Source: Monoplex corrugatus
Taxonomy: Eukaryota > Mollusca > Gastropoda > Littorinimorpha > Ranellidae
DNA length: 64,000 bases
Direction: 5' to 3'
Assembly: GCA_030674185.1 (NCBI GenBank)
Contig: JAPXFY010000015.1
Coordinates: forward strand, 19,885,280-19,949,279
Position numbers and translations under genes: made by a program. How positions within the stretch are numbered: the first letter of the stretch is position 1; each line of letters begins with the position of its first letter. The notes beneath the pieces were generated by a model. The model saw only the letters and a program-made list of their open reading frames with translations, did not search any database and was not told the DNA's origin. Of the stretch, positions 1 through 12,129 are shown one piece after another.

Positions 1-8
1 TCTCCCAT

Positions 9-88
9 ATACTGTACGGCAAGAAAGCCACTGTGACAGCGATAATGAGAATGAAGGCTCCTTTTGTCACTTTCTTGCCGTACAGTAT
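9..88. repeat. Inverted repeat / hairpin, 19-nt perfect arms
   Basis: Positions 9-27 are the exact reverse complement of 70-88, with a 42-nt loop between them. It could be a small foldback element or a remnant of transposon ends. No flanking target duplication is visible because the window begins here. Confidence 0.7.
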
Positions 89-1448
89 GTCGGAGCAATC
101 TCTGGCCCCATTACCATAACCACCACCATCCTCAACTCATGATAGGGCCTCTGAATCGAATGTATCCCACATTTGCAGAAAAAGTGTTCTTTTTTCCTTG
201 ATTTTTTTTACATTGTGGATATTATGGGATTTAACGCAATTTCAAAGTAATAATACCCATTTTGCAATATCTCCTTTTGTGTTCACTGGTGTGCATTGTG
301 ATTTTGGTGTGCCTCTTTAATTGTGAATATGAGTGAATGATAAAAATCAGATTTTTTTGTAGTTTTCGTAAATTTTCATGAAATTTTAACTAAGACTAAA
401 GACATCAAATGATCTGAAAATTACATGTGACAGAACATTTATATATTAGCAAGCATACAAAATTTCAATGAAATTCATCAAGCGGTTTTTGAGATACAGG
501 TGTTCTATTGGGTTACCCAATGATTGTACAGTTCCCCCACAAACCCCCCAAGCTGGGAGTGCATTTCTCTTGTAAAACAGACAGGGCTGAACGAGTTCTG
601 AAAGATGTATTATGTCTAAAAAAAAATTTCTTTTCAATTCATCACTGTCACACAGCATGACAGTAATATGTCACAGTACACTACTAAACTAGTATATGAC
701 TATATGCTTCACTGTATTATTATGTCACAGTAAACTGGTCTATGGCTATGTTAATAGCTTATTTTTTTTAATAATATAAGCTACATTGATTGTATTATTT
801 TACTATTGACTGTAATTTGTGAAAACACAGTTCATATCATCATACAAATCTTGTCACATCATGTGACACAAGACTTCTTAGCTTATAAGCTCCGGTTTTG
901 GTGGACTATTTATTCTCATCTTCTTAGGGGTTTTTGAGTTTCACTCCCCCCAAGCCATGGTGATAACTCATAACTGTGTGATAACGAGGTCCAGGAACTT
1001 GGATAACATAAAATGTTTGTATCTGGGGAGAACTATTTCCTGAACACTCACATCTGCATGACAAATATGATGAATTAATACAAACCACCACCACCGTCTA
1101 TCCATTACTAACCTGTATTCCCTTGAAATGCTACAGTTATTCTGTGTTGCATGAGAACTTGCGGTGAATCAAAACAAAACCGCACCAGACGAGATTCTTA
1201 AATGGAAATTACGTCAAATTGTTCAAAACTATTTCGCGTTAATTTTTTTGAGAAAATGCTTTTTTTCTTATATAAGTATGATAGTAAAATAAACATAAAA
1301 CTAAAATATCTGCATGATCAAACAGTGAAACAAACGTCTATGAACTCAGAAAACTATGGACGCTGAAATATTCTGATATGGTTCGAATTCTCAAATGACT
1401 ATTTGGATCCCTGCTGGCTCTGTTGATACTTCTGTCAGGTTCTGAATG
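89..1448. other. AT-rich DNA without a recognisable gene
   Basis: Only short open frames without recognisable motifs occur here. I see no tandem array, LINE or tRNA-like signal. Confidence 0.5.
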
Positions 1449-1519
1449 TCATCGGTGGTCCAGTGGTAGAGTGTTCGCCTGCCATGCAGGTGACCTGGGT
1501 TCGTTTCCCGGATGATGCA
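1449..1519 (+). tRNA. Degenerate tRNA-Gly(GCC)-like sequence (pseudogene or SINE head)
   Basis: The 71-nt stretch follows the tRNA-Gly(GCC) layout: an A-box-like D arm, anticodon loop CTGCCAT with GCC, and a B-box-like T arm with TTCGTTT flanked by CTGGG/CCCGG. The acceptor stem has mismatches at its outer and inner pairs, and the anticodon stem carries a C-A mismatch. It is therefore probably not a working tRNA. Its tRNA-like promoter boxes would also fit the head of a SINE continuing towards 1640. Confidence 0.5.
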
Positions 1520-3492
1520 CGTGATCCGTCTTCATTCCGAGCACAGTGACTTTAGACTTCAGAGATTTCAGAAAACTATCATTCAAGTCTAGTAGCATCA
1601 GATCCCATCGGGCCTGACTTACAGCTGTACTTGCTACTCTGCAAGAAACTATAAAAAGAATATTAAAAATCATGAATTGGAATCAAGTTGAAGCGTGTGT
1701 TGTGATAAAATACTGATTCACATTTATGCGCTTTACGAAAGTATGGCAATATATGTTAACGCTGAAAAATCACAATAAGAACAACAACAATAAAATAATT
1801 CTACTACTAGTAGTAGTATTGATATTCTATTGAAAAGGTCAATTACAGATATAGAATCAAAGGGAAAGAGGAAGTAAAGGAAATATAAGAACAAACAAGG
1901 GTGCGGACACGTCAACTAACGCAATGATGATTATTGATTTAACATACGCCATGTCATAGAAATTATAAGAAGTTCCAATCAAAAAAAAATCTATGTAGGC
2001 TATATGTCAACTCATCAAGTGCACCACAAAACCATGAGATAAAAGCAAATATACCCACCCGATACACGTAAAGCAAGTGTAATTCAACCCCTAATAAGCA
2101 CTATGCAGGCCTGTATTTAAAAAAAATTCAAACTTGTTTTTATTTCATTTTTTGACAAAACATAAATAAAGACAATGATTGCTGAACATTATTACATTAA
2201 TATCATTGACAAAACTGAACAACATTTTCATACAATGGATCGAGCAAAACTCATATACATACGTCGTATCTACTAGTCTGTTATGTTTTTTTAAAACAAT
2301 ATAAAGTCGTTTGATTTATAGTTATACAGTTTTAGATTTTAGTTGTTGTTGTTGGTGTTTGTTTGTTTGTTTGTTTGAAATTTATTTGTATTCGTTTTTA
2401 GCAAAATTTAATGATAAACTTATTAGCAAAGCAAGATCATTTGTATCGGACTTAAAGTTTAAAATAAATGCAAAACGTCTACATCTTCAACAAAGGTTCT
2501 ATGTGCATGAATTCACAGTCACTATCAATTATATATAAGAACAAAAGTCAAATATAAACAGGCAGGTCATACAGAAACCATGCACACATCTCGTAAAGAA
2601 GCAAATTGTCACATCAAACTTCATCTGAAAGTCACATCAAACTTCGTCTGATACTGTAGACAGATATGGCAACAAATTTTCTCTAAAAGCGTGTAAATTC
2701 CAGCTCAGTTTTGCATTACATTCTTGTGTCTGATATTTTTTGGTAAGATATCTAATAAAAGAAATGGCGTTTGGTTGCTTTTTTCGGGTTTACTTTTGCA
2801 AATATACATTTTTCCAAAGATGATTTATGCACAATGCGTATTTGAAATCATTTTAGTTTACATTTTTGTATCTTGTGGATTGTCATAAAAACTTTTTTCC
2901 ATGGGATGTTTGTTCCCAGATAACCCTTTAGAACAGGAATTTGGACGTGTGTCATCTCTTGTCAAAATGTCATAGTATAGCCGTGTTCCTTTTGGTACTG
3001 AGTGAGTTGTTTTCAGCGCAGCAGGGATATCACGTGCACAGCACTTGGTATGTTCATTTTTGTTTCTTTTATGTATTTGATAATCGATGCTCTGCATCCG
3101 TTATAAAAAAAAAAAAAGAAAAAGAAAAAGAAAATTCACATTCGTATTGTATTTTCTGTTAAAGTCATCATGTGTCATAAATGATCCATTATCATTTTAA
3201 AAATGTGCAATGCAATAAAACTCCCTTTCAATCCAGTCAATGGTTTTATTACATCGTTTCCGATTTTTTTTTCATTAAATAAAATCAGTTCTGAAAGTAA
3301 ATCTTCTGCAGAAATTGTTTTATGCTTTAAAAACATGTTTACAGAATACACTGTTGTTAGCTTGAAGTAATCCGTAGCTAGAACCATAGTTTTCTATTTC
3401 ATTTAGACTAAATTTACAGAAAGCTCTCGTTCAAAAAGGATGTGTCCATCAGCCAACACGAATCTCATCTAACTTCAGGCTTATTTGAATTC
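1520..3492. other. AT-rich non-coding DNA
   Basis: There is a TTTG-rich run near 2350 and an A/GAAA-rich stretch near 3108-3135. I recognise no gene or element. Confidence 0.45.
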
Positions 3493-3493
3493 T

Positions 3494-4055
3494 TTCCCCC
3501 TATGGGGATGCCGGGGGCTCTTTCAGTATAAATAGTATCCCCACCTTCTGGAAATTCTGTGCTAGAAATTTCCTCTTTTCTGTCACTCTCTGTGTTTCTG
3601 CCTTGTTCCTTTGCTTTCTGTCATTTCTATCTATCATTTTCTGCCTTGCTGGTCCATTCACCCGTATGTGTTCAATACTGTCTTATGTACTTTCTCTTAG
3701 GGTTGATAATTGGGTACATGTGTTAAGTGCATTTTTGGCTCTAAGGAGGTGAGATATGCGGAAGCAATTTTAGGTAATTTAGGCCTGTTTTTATATATGT
3801 TTTGGTGTCCTTAGGTGTGCTTATATTTGTATTCAGGTGTGTTTTCTAAATCTCCTGTACGATAAATTGGACGGAGTGGTCAACGCCAGGGGCATGTCTT
3901 TAGATTATGTGCGCGAATGCATTGATACGTGTACTTAATTTTCTTTTCTTTTCTTTTTTTCTGTTAAAGTTTTGTATGTTTTGAAGCAGTTGTAGCCCTG
4001 ATATGGCTCTACGCAGTCGGCTGGGCTTTAAATAACAATAGGAATAATAATAACA
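3494..4055 (+). repeat. Interspersed repeat family A, copy 1
   Basis: This is about 560 bp, opening with a CCCCxxTGGGGATGCCG-type motif. It contains a conserved block around GATAAATTGGACGGAGTG and ends in GGCTGGGCTTTAA followed by an A/AATA-rich tail. Related copies lie at 27894-28468 (-), 30771-31318 (-) and 44960-45306 (+). The A-rich tail suggests a SINE or the 3' UTR of a LINE; no tRNA-like head was seen. Confidence 0.65.
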
Positions 4056-4211
4056 ATTTGAATTCTTTCCCTCAGGTCACAGATACAGAGGTATTATAAC
4101 AGCGTCGCTGCAGTTTCTTTCTTAAAGTAGTCCAATGCCCTCTCTGAATTAAAACAGTATGGTGTGGGATTTTTGGCAGCATATCTGCTTCTTTGGAACA
4201 CAGTGTTGATA

Positions 4212-4540
4212 GGAACCAGAAAAAAACACGAAAGAAGAATATGAACGCGTATTTAATACAACAAAACAAGACAGGCGCAAATTTACGGCCAACTGGCCTT
4301 TGTCAAGCGTAAGATTACAAACAAACAAACACTACATACAAAAAATTACTAGATACAAAAAATTGGAGACAGCAGCAAGGAAGTTTCAGTCTTTTTCTCC
4401 AATTTTTTGTATGTAGTGTTTGTTTGTTTGTTTGTAATCTTACGCTTGACAAAGGCCAGTTGGCCGAAAATTTGCGCCTGTCTTGTTTTGTTGTATTAAA
4501 TACGCGTTCATATTCTTCTTTCATGTTATTTTCTGGTTCC
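4212..4540. repeat. Large foldback: ~136-140-nt arms, 53-nt spacer
   Basis: The arm at 4212-4347 is nearly the reverse complement of 4401-4540, with only a few mismatches and small indels at the distal ends. The arms carry a motif, GACAAAGGCCAGTTGGCCGAAA, read on the + strand of the right arm. A related motif recurs alone at about 21628. Either a foldback transposon or an inverted duplication of a retroelement terminus would explain it. Confidence 0.75.
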
Positions 4541-4654
4541 TGTTTGCTTGAACGCGGGCAGTCACACTTGTCTTGGATAACAGTGTTGATGTTGTGTTTT
4601 GTTATCATGTCTGTGCTTTAATATCGTTCTTAATATCAGGGAGAGAGAAGCTGA

Positions 4655-4709
4655 GTGTGTGTGTGTGCATGTGCGTGTTGTGTGCTGTGGGTGTGTGTGT
4701 GAGTGTGTG

Positions 4710-4754
<45 letters not shown>

Positions 4755-4955
4755 TCCTCGTAATTAGAAAAAGACAGAGACAGACAGAGAAACAGACAGA
4801 CAGACAGACAGAGAGACAGAGAAACAAAGTGAGAGACAGACGGAGAAACAGACAGACAGACAGAGAGACAGAGACAGGGAAACAGAGTGAGGGACAGAGA
4901 TATCTTAAAACAATTTCTTAGAATGATTGGAACTAATTCTCTAATTCTACCGTAT

Positions 4956-5021
<66 letters not shown>

Positions 5022-5032
5022 TTGTGTGTGTG

Positions 5033-5100
<68 letters not shown>

Positions 5101-5127
5101 TCCTCGTAAGTAAAGAGAGAAAGACAC

Positions 5128-5170
<43 letters not shown>

Positions 5171-5330
5171 GACAGACACACAGAGACAAAGAGACAGGCA
5201 GAGACAGACAGACAGAAAAATAGACAAAGAGACAGAAGCAGAGATAGGGAAACAGAGTGAGAGAGACAGACACAGAAACAGACAGAGAGACAGAGAAACA
5301 GAGAGAGACAGAAGCAGAGACAGAATGAGA
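4655..5330. repeat. Compound microsatellite: (GT)n and (GACA/GA)n blocks
   Basis: (GT)n runs at about 4700-4752, 4960-5020 and 5036-5098 alternate with GACA/GAGA-rich blocks at about 4765-4900 and 5110-5340. The element is partly duplicated: the phrase TAATTCCTCGTAA follows two of the GT runs. Open frames across it are repeat artefacts. Confidence 0.9.
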
Positions 5331-6045
5331 GACAGAGAGTGATCTCTAAAACAATTTCTTGAAATGGTTGGAGCTAATTCGCAAATTCTACACAGAAATA
5401 TCATAATGACGTAAACTAGCCCATTACGTCACTCTCGCATGAACAATATTTTTGTCATAAATGCCAGCAGCGCAGAAGAAGGGAGAGGAGATGAAACGAT
5501 TATGATACTGACAAGGAGACGTTACGGCTACATTGCAGGTATGTGCCATCGTTTGCCAGTCAATCTATCTTATCTTGAGAACAAGTGGCACTTTGTAAAG
5601 TAAGTGAATACAGAAGATTGATTACACTTAGAGTATTCATATTTCGTTAAAAATCAATATCAAGATTTTTGTATGCTTCTGTGTTTGTTGGCTTGTGTTT
5701 TCTAATTCACATAAAAACAAAACAAAACAAAATAAAGACAACAAGAAAAACGTAATTATGCCATGTTGACACAGAGGGATGTATTTGTGTGTTTGTGGTG
5801 GTCTTTCATTTAATGTCTATTCACTTAAGTGGTTTTAGACAAACAACAAAAAAGAAAAAGAAAAAAAAATTCACGAGGAGTGAAGAGTATACTTGGAAAA
5901 GGTTAATCTTCAGGAAAAAGAAATGAACCAGAAAACAACTGTGCCGAAGACGAGAAGGAACAAAATCACAAGACGTTATCATAATTAACGATTGAAACAG
6001 TAAAATTGGCTAACCATAACATTGAACATGTGAAATAACGGCGTG
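5331..6045. other. Non-coding spacer
   Basis: I see no gene, tRNA or repeat family here beyond short A-rich runs. Confidence 0.4.
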
Positions 6046-6903
6046 TTAAAGATAATTTGCTATAGGACGTTTTGACAGGCTAACAAAAAATTCATATGTA
6101 AAGGATGGTGAGGCAAATATATCAGAAACTGTCTTAGATAGTGTAGGAATATGTCGTTTCACCCGAACGCATGAAAGAATATGATTATGTGTTATCTTTT
6201 TTCCACACAGACATACTATATTCCTGGTGTATTTTTGTTTTAAATGCATCAAGTTTCCACCTATACATAAGGGATTGTATAAGTCTGCTGGCAGGAAACT
6301 GCTTAAGTGTTTTGCTAATTTCAAAGTTCATATAACAGTTTTCATACTTTTTCTGTTTATCTTGAAACTGCTTCCATACATAGGAGTCCACTAAGGTATA
6401 ACACTCATGCAATGAGAGGGAAAGTTGTACATTATTTGAATCTGGTGAGCTCTTTGCCCCCCGTTTGGCAGCCCTATCAACCATATCGTTATAATGAAAA
6501 GAACTATGAGATAGTATCCAGCAGAAAGTAATATCAATGCCTCTTAAGGATAAACTATTAATCAAGTGAGTAATTTCCAATATCATTTCAGATCTTGTTT
6601 GTAATTTTGATAATTCAAGAGCTTGAAGTACAGATTTTGAATCAACGCAAAAAAGTATCTTGGGAAGTGTCCTAGGAAAATTTATCATATAATTCAAAGC
6701 CATTAAGATTGCAAAGAGTTCAGCGGTAAAGACAGATTTATTAAGTCCCATATAGAAGGTTTTCTCAATTTTGAGACCAGGTATTAAAAACGCTGAGCCT
6801 GCTTGTCTTTTAATTATTGATCCATCAGTGTAAACTTTCAAGTGATCGGAATAAAAATCTTCTATATGACACTTAACTTGACTTGCCAGTGAGTTGATAT
6901 CGC
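6046..6903 (-). mobile_element. RNase H and 3' part of a decayed I-like LINE
   Basis: Read on the minus strand, 6841-6185 encodes an RNase H domain of the type that follows the reverse transcriptase in I-like LINEs. Acidic residues are visible at D6 (YTDGS), E41 (TAEL), D67 (FCVDSK) and D122 (MVDRAAK) of the 218-residue frame. The sequence continues in another frame to 6046 with a Cys/His-containing tail, so at least one frameshift lies near 6200-6320. The upstream reverse-transcriptase part of the same element is at 11072-11870. The two halves are separated by the plus-strand L2-like LINE, which interrupted this older element. Confidence 0.8.
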
Positions 6904-7362
6904 GCCAGCAGGCAGCAAAAGTGTGTGTGGTGTTTTTACAGTGATTTTATCGAGGTTCTATTTGATTTTATGCATTGAATTTTATATCAGTTTGTTCCTT
7001 TTGAATCTCGATGTGTGGTGATGTGGATACTTTTTAGGAATTTTGAGTGTTTTACCAGATACTCTGACTTTGGAGTTTTAGAAACCTACTTTTCATCATC
7101 TTGGTTCAGCCGCACGGGTCTGACATTTTATCTGTGAACTGTGTTTACATATTTGGCCTATTGTGTTGGCCCCAACACTACAGCTCCTAAACCTTAGTCG
7201 ACTGTCGTTTGTGCATGAACAATTCTCCTGTTGCTTGTAAGTTTGCCGTATGCATAGACTGCACTGGATTTTCTTCTTGTCTCTCTGAATCAAGTGTATC
7301 GTGAACTGACCAACCCACACACCAACCCACAAATATCTTCCTTTTTCGACTGGCTTGCAACA

Positions 7363-10300
7363 ATGGACGCGTCCCGCATTAGAAAAATTGGACTGTCACT
7401 TCTTAAACACAGCAAGTGCTATCTCGGTGGAGACGGTTACCTACGCATACGCAAGTTGGGGCTGTGTTGTAAGCCCCGCACTGCGCGATCCTGTCGTGCT
7501 GGACGTCTCCACCGTCTCTGGCACAACCTGCCTCCAGCTGAACCAGTCTCCCTTCCACTGCCCCTGCCCTCGACCTTGCTGCTGCAGACCTTGCCTTCTC
7601 CTCTGTCATCTTCACCTTCACCTTCTGTCCTGATGGTGCCGCCTTCACTTTCTCTCCAGCTGGTGCCGCCTTCATCTTCTGTCTCGTCGATGCCGCCTTC
7701 ATCTTCTGTCTCGTCGATGCCGCCTTCATCTTCAGTCCTTCTGGTGTCGCCTTCATCTTCTATCCCGCTGGTGCCGTCTTCATCTTCTGTCTCGTCGATG
7801 CCGCCTTCATCTTCTGTCCCGCTGGTGCTGCCTTCATCTTCTGTCCCGTCAGTACTGCCTTCATCTTCTGTCCCGCTGGTGCTGCCTTCATCTTCTGTCT
7901 CGTCGGTACCGCCTTCATCTCCACCTCTGCCACCGCCATGTGACTGTGATAAATTGAAATTATGTCTGTTTAATGCTCAGTCAGTGTGCAAAGACGGCAA
8001 AGCCGATGTCATTGCTGACTTCATTACAGACGAGCATATTGACATTGTATTTATCTCCGAAACTTGGCTTAACCCCCTTGGTCACGAACCCATACATGCG
8101 AATCTCACTCCGAGTGGATATAGGCTTGCTTCTTTCCATCGCCCATCCCGAGGTGGTGGTATCGCCATCCTCTACAACGACTCACTCCATTCCCGCCTAT
8201 CTTTCTCGTAGTCTCTGCCTTTCTCCCATCCTTCTTTTGAGCACGTTGAAGTATCCTTCCAATCCACCCCTCACCCCATCACCTTCTCCTGTGTCTATCG
8301 ACCTCCACCTAGCTCTGCCAACAAGCTCACCACATCCATGTTTCTCTCTGACTTTGACCAACTAATTGATTACTACTGCCTCTTACCTGGAAATCTCATC
8401 ATTCTAGGTGACATCAATGTCCACTACGACAACACTCACCGTTATGACACAAGACATATCATCAACTCTCTGTCCAATCATAATATGACACAACATATTT
8501 CTGAACCAACACATAAAAAAGGTCACATTCTTGACTGGATCATTTCTCGTGATCACCACAATTCAGCTACTGACAACTGCCTAGTTCTTTCTACCCGTCT
8601 AACTTCAGCCCTTCCATCTGACCACTCTGCAATTCTCTGTTCTCTTGACATTTCTCCTCCTTCCCGTACCATGCGCACAGTGACTCGACGCAATCTCAAA
8701 TCTATTGACCTCTCCACATTTTCATCTGATGCCTCCCGCCTCCTTTCTGAAAAGTCACACAACCTTGCCGATGAATTCTATACTATTCTCCACCATCTTC
8801 TGGACACTCATGCTCCAGCCACAACTCGTCTTTTACCTGACCGCCCCCCTACCCCCTGGCTCACTCATGAGATTGCCTGTGCAAAACGTGCCCGCCGCAG
8901 ATCAGAGCGCCGCTGGCGCAAATCCAAACTCACTGTACATAGGCAACTTTTCCAAGCCTCTAAAACAAAAGTATCCACCCTCATTGCATCTGCAAAAACA
9001 AGCTATTTCCAAACCAAAATCCTGAATGCCTCTTCTTCAAGAGAACTCTTTACAACCATGAATCATCTCCTTGGCACACGAAAAGATTTACCTCTCCCAA
9101 CAAAACACACAAATGAAGAACTCCCATCTGTATTCTCCAAGTATTTCACCACCAAAATACAAACTCTTCGTGACAGGCTTGACAGGACACCCTGTCAACC
9201 ATGCCCACCTGACCCTTCCTTCTCTGGCACACCTCTTACTACTTTTACCTCAGTCTCACAAGAAGAAATTTTCAACACAATCAGATCCATGTCGTTCAAA
9301 ACCTGCGAACTGGATCCTCTTCCAGGTTCTCTCTACTCTGACTGTCTCCCTACTCTCCTCCCATTCATCACTGACATCATCAACACTTCTCTTCAAACTG
9401 GAACTGTCCCAAATTCTTTCAAGTCTGCTATTGTTCACCCTCTCCTCAAGAAATATAATTTAGACCCAAATGAACTGAAAAATTACCGGCCTATCTCTAA
9501 TCTCTCTTTCTTGTCAAAACTGCTTGAAAAAGTTGTCCTCAACCAGCTGAACTCTCACCTGTCTGCGAACAATCTTCTCAATCCTTTCCAGTCAGCCTAC
9601 CGCCAGTGCCATAGCACTGAAACTGCCCTGCTACACATTCTCAACAATCTCCTCCTTGCAACTGATACTGGCAAAGTCTCTCTCCTCACACTCCTTGATC
9701 TGTCTGCAGCCTTTGATACCATTGATCATGGTATTCTCCTTTCTAGACTTCATCATACTTTTGGCATCTCTGACATTGCTCTCTCCTTTTTCACTTCATA
9801 TCTGTCAAACAGAAAACAAACTGTTCTCATTAATGGCACTTACTCTCAACCTGCATGCCTGACCTGTGGTGTTCCACAAGGATCTGTCCTTGGCCCTGTT
9901 CTTTTCACTCTTTACACCTCCCCCCTGTCCACCATCATCAACTCCCACTCTATAAAACACCACTTCTATGCTGATGACACCCAACTTCTAGACAGTGACA
10001 CACCAAACAATATACAGCGCCTCTTGACTCGCACCACTGAGTGTTACTCGGACATTAAGAACTGGATGACGTTAAACAAACTTCAGCTTAATGACGACAA
10101 AACAGAAGCTATCCTCATTGGCACCCGTCAGAAACTTTCTCAGCTGCCTCCTCTTTCCTCCCATTATGTAACACATCAGTCCCAATTTCTGATTCAGCTA
10201 TAAACCTTGGTGTCTGCATTGACTCTACCCCTCTCCATGAACAACTTTGTTTCTCAAACTGCCAGATCTTGCTACTATCACCTCCATCGTATAAGCTTGA

Positions 10301-10809
10301 TCAGGAAGTATCTCTCTGTGGAAACAACTGCAAAACTCGTTCTCTCCTTCATAATGTCTCGCATTGACTATTGCAATTCACTCCTGTCTGGTCTTCCTGC
10401 CTCCACCATTCACATCCTACAGCGCATTCAAAACAATGCTGCACGCCTTGTACTCAAAAAGAAAAAAGCTGACCACATATCTCCTCTCCTGGCACAACTT
10501 CACTGGCTCCCTGTATCAAAGCGCATACAGTACAAACTAGACACCATGTGCTACAAAAGCCTCAATAACGCAGCCCCCGATTACCTGTCAAGCCTACTTG
10601 AGATCTATGTTCCCTCACGTACCCTCCGCTCTGCCTCCGATCCTCTGACTTTTCGCTTTCCACGCACCAAGCTCAATACCTATGGTCCACGAGCCTTCTC
10701 TGTTTCTGGTCCACTTTCCTGGAACAAACTTCCTCTCTCTGTCCGTCAGCAACCTACTTTTGTCTCCTTCAAGTCCGCTCTCAAAACTCACCTTTTCTCC
10801 TCTGCATAA
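7363..10809 (+). pseudogene. L2-like LINE polyprotein: endonuclease + reverse transcriptase
   Basis: The frame starts plausibly at ATG 7363. An Arg/Cys-rich N-terminus is followed by a Ser/Pro repeat (7650-7925). Next comes an apurinic-endonuclease-like domain (NAQSVCKDGK, ISETWL, LGDINVHYD, SDHSAIL) over about 7960-8670. The reverse transcriptase follows: YRPISNL near 9487, LDLSAAFDTID near 9700, GVPQGSVLGP near 9870, catalytic FYADDTQLL near 9965, and LNDDKTE near 10090. A C-terminal L2-type block runs to 10806. Two things disable it: an in-frame TAG at 8209-8211, and an out-of-frame patch with a stop at 10201-10203 between about 10150 and 10235. The rest of the frame is open, so the copy looks fairly young. 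Confidence 0.85.
7650..7925 (+). repeat. 30-bp coding minisatellite inside the LINE
   Basis: About nine imperfect copies of a 30-bp unit encode a ten-residue repeat of the form PPSSSVSSMx, inside the frame just upstream of the endonuclease. Unit length is a multiple of three, so the frame is preserved. Confidence 0.8.
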
Positions 10810-11071
10810 AATCCTGACCTCACTCATCCCCCTCTGTAGCCTGTCTCCACTCGGAGGGGAATCACATTGTAATATATATTTGTATATAATATGCTCTCTA
10901 TAATTTTCCATTGCTTTTATTCTTTTTCCCCATTTATAGCCATATGTAAGTGTGTGTGTGCGTGTGTGTGCGCGCGTGCGTAAGTGTATGTTCAGCGCTT
11001 AGATTTGATTTTTATCGAGATTTTGCGCTATATAAATATTGTAATTATTATTATTATTATTATCTTCTTTT

Positions 11072-11870
11072 TTTAAGTCAGTGTGACGTATGTCAAATCG
11101 TGCTCTTTGAAGTTCCCAACTGGGTACAGGTGAAAAGGAAGGTCTTGAAGTGACAGGATCTGCTTCTAGATCAATTCCAGAACCTTTCATAAGATCAGCT
11201 GTATATGTTGCTAGTGTGACCTGTGAGGATATTGATTTAGCCTTTTTGGAAAGTCGGAGTCTGATCTTATTTTTGTCTCTGTTTCGATGCTGTTTTCTAT
11301 GGTGGTGTTTCTTAACAGAAATTTAGTGGAAGCGACTGTCCTTTGTTCATCAAGCGGCAACAATTTGATTGCGTTGTATCAATGTATGTGCGAAGACAAG
11401 AGGCATGCATTGGAAGACCCAGCGCAAGTTTGAAACCTTTACAATCTAAGCTCTGCAGTTTTGTTAATAAGTGTTTCGGTGCACTGAAGAAGATTTCTTG
11501 GGCATAGGTTAATTTAGATCTAATAAGCGATTTACAAAGATGAACAAGTGTTGATATATCTTGTCGCCATGTCTGTTTGCGAACTATTTTCAAGAAATTT
11601 AAACTTTTTTGAGCTTTTGTTAATAAGTATTCAATATGCCGATTCCAAGATAATTTCGCTGTAAGGAAAATTTAATCGACTCGTTATATTGAAGAAGAGT
11701 ATCTCCCAGTTTGAACGTGGGAATATTTGCTGGGTTAGCTCCACTGTTAAAAAAAATATCTTTGTTTTTACCACTGATACAGTGATAGATGCAGTCCATT
11801 TTCTACCATATATCGTGCTATTATATCAAGCTCTAACTGATAACATTTACGCGTATAATTAAGACAGCGC
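11072..11870 (-). mobile_element. Reverse-transcriptase C-terminal part of the interrupted I-like LINE
   Basis: On the minus strand, 11800-11312 reads as the end of a reverse transcriptase: FKLGDTLLQYNES, then KIVRKQTWRQD, LCKSLIRSKLTYAQEI and KGFKLALGLPMHAS. Frameshifts lie near 11600-11680. From about 11190 to 11075 it continues with FDIRHT, which would join the RNase H segment (ASQVKCHIEDFY... near 6890). This is the left half of a LINE split by the L2-like insertion. Confidence 0.75.
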
Positions 11871-11872
11871 AA

Positions 11873-11874
<2 letters not shown>

Positions 11875-11914
<40 letters not shown>

Positions 11915-11937
11915 TTGTGTGTGTGTGTGTGTGTGTG

Positions 11938-11970
<33 letters not shown>

Positions 11971-11990
11971 CGCGCGCGCGTGCACGCGTG
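11875..11990. repeat. (GT)n microsatellite with a CG-rich end
   Basis: Nearly pure GT/GTGG dinucleotide repeat, ending in an alternating CG run at about 11967-11985. Confidence 0.95.
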
Positions 11991-12129
11991 TGTGTATGCT
12001 ATATGTGAAGGCCTATATGTATGAATGTGTATATGTTGTATAAGAGAGTTTCTTTTTTAACTGTTTGACATGTAGATTGGATATACTGTCGTCATTCTTT
12101 TTATTGTTTCTTTAACATCACATCATACT

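Larger units (their letters stand above)
6905..11070 (+). mobile_element. L2/CR1-group LINE, near full length
   Basis: A 5' leader of about 450 bp is followed by one long frame encoding an endonuclease and a reverse transcriptase, and a 3' end reading TTTGCGCTATATAAAT then (ATT)n. That tail and the C-terminal motif (AARLVLKKKK...HISPLLAQLHWLPV) are typical of the L2 group. No RNase H is present, as expected for that group. Boundaries are approximate: the 5' limit is placed where homology to the interrupted I-like LINE stops, and the 3' limit is the end of the ATT run. I could not identify a clear target-site duplication. Confidence 0.8.

Noticed and set aside
1449..1519. Functional tRNA-Gly gene
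   Set aside because: Acceptor-stem and anticodon-stem mismatches and lack of a poly-T terminator immediately downstream make a pseudogene or SINE head more likely.
4562..5404. Long minus-strand open frame rich in Ser/Leu/His/Thr
   Set aside because: It is a translation of (GT)n and (GACA)n microsatellites in the favourable frame, without a domain or splice context.
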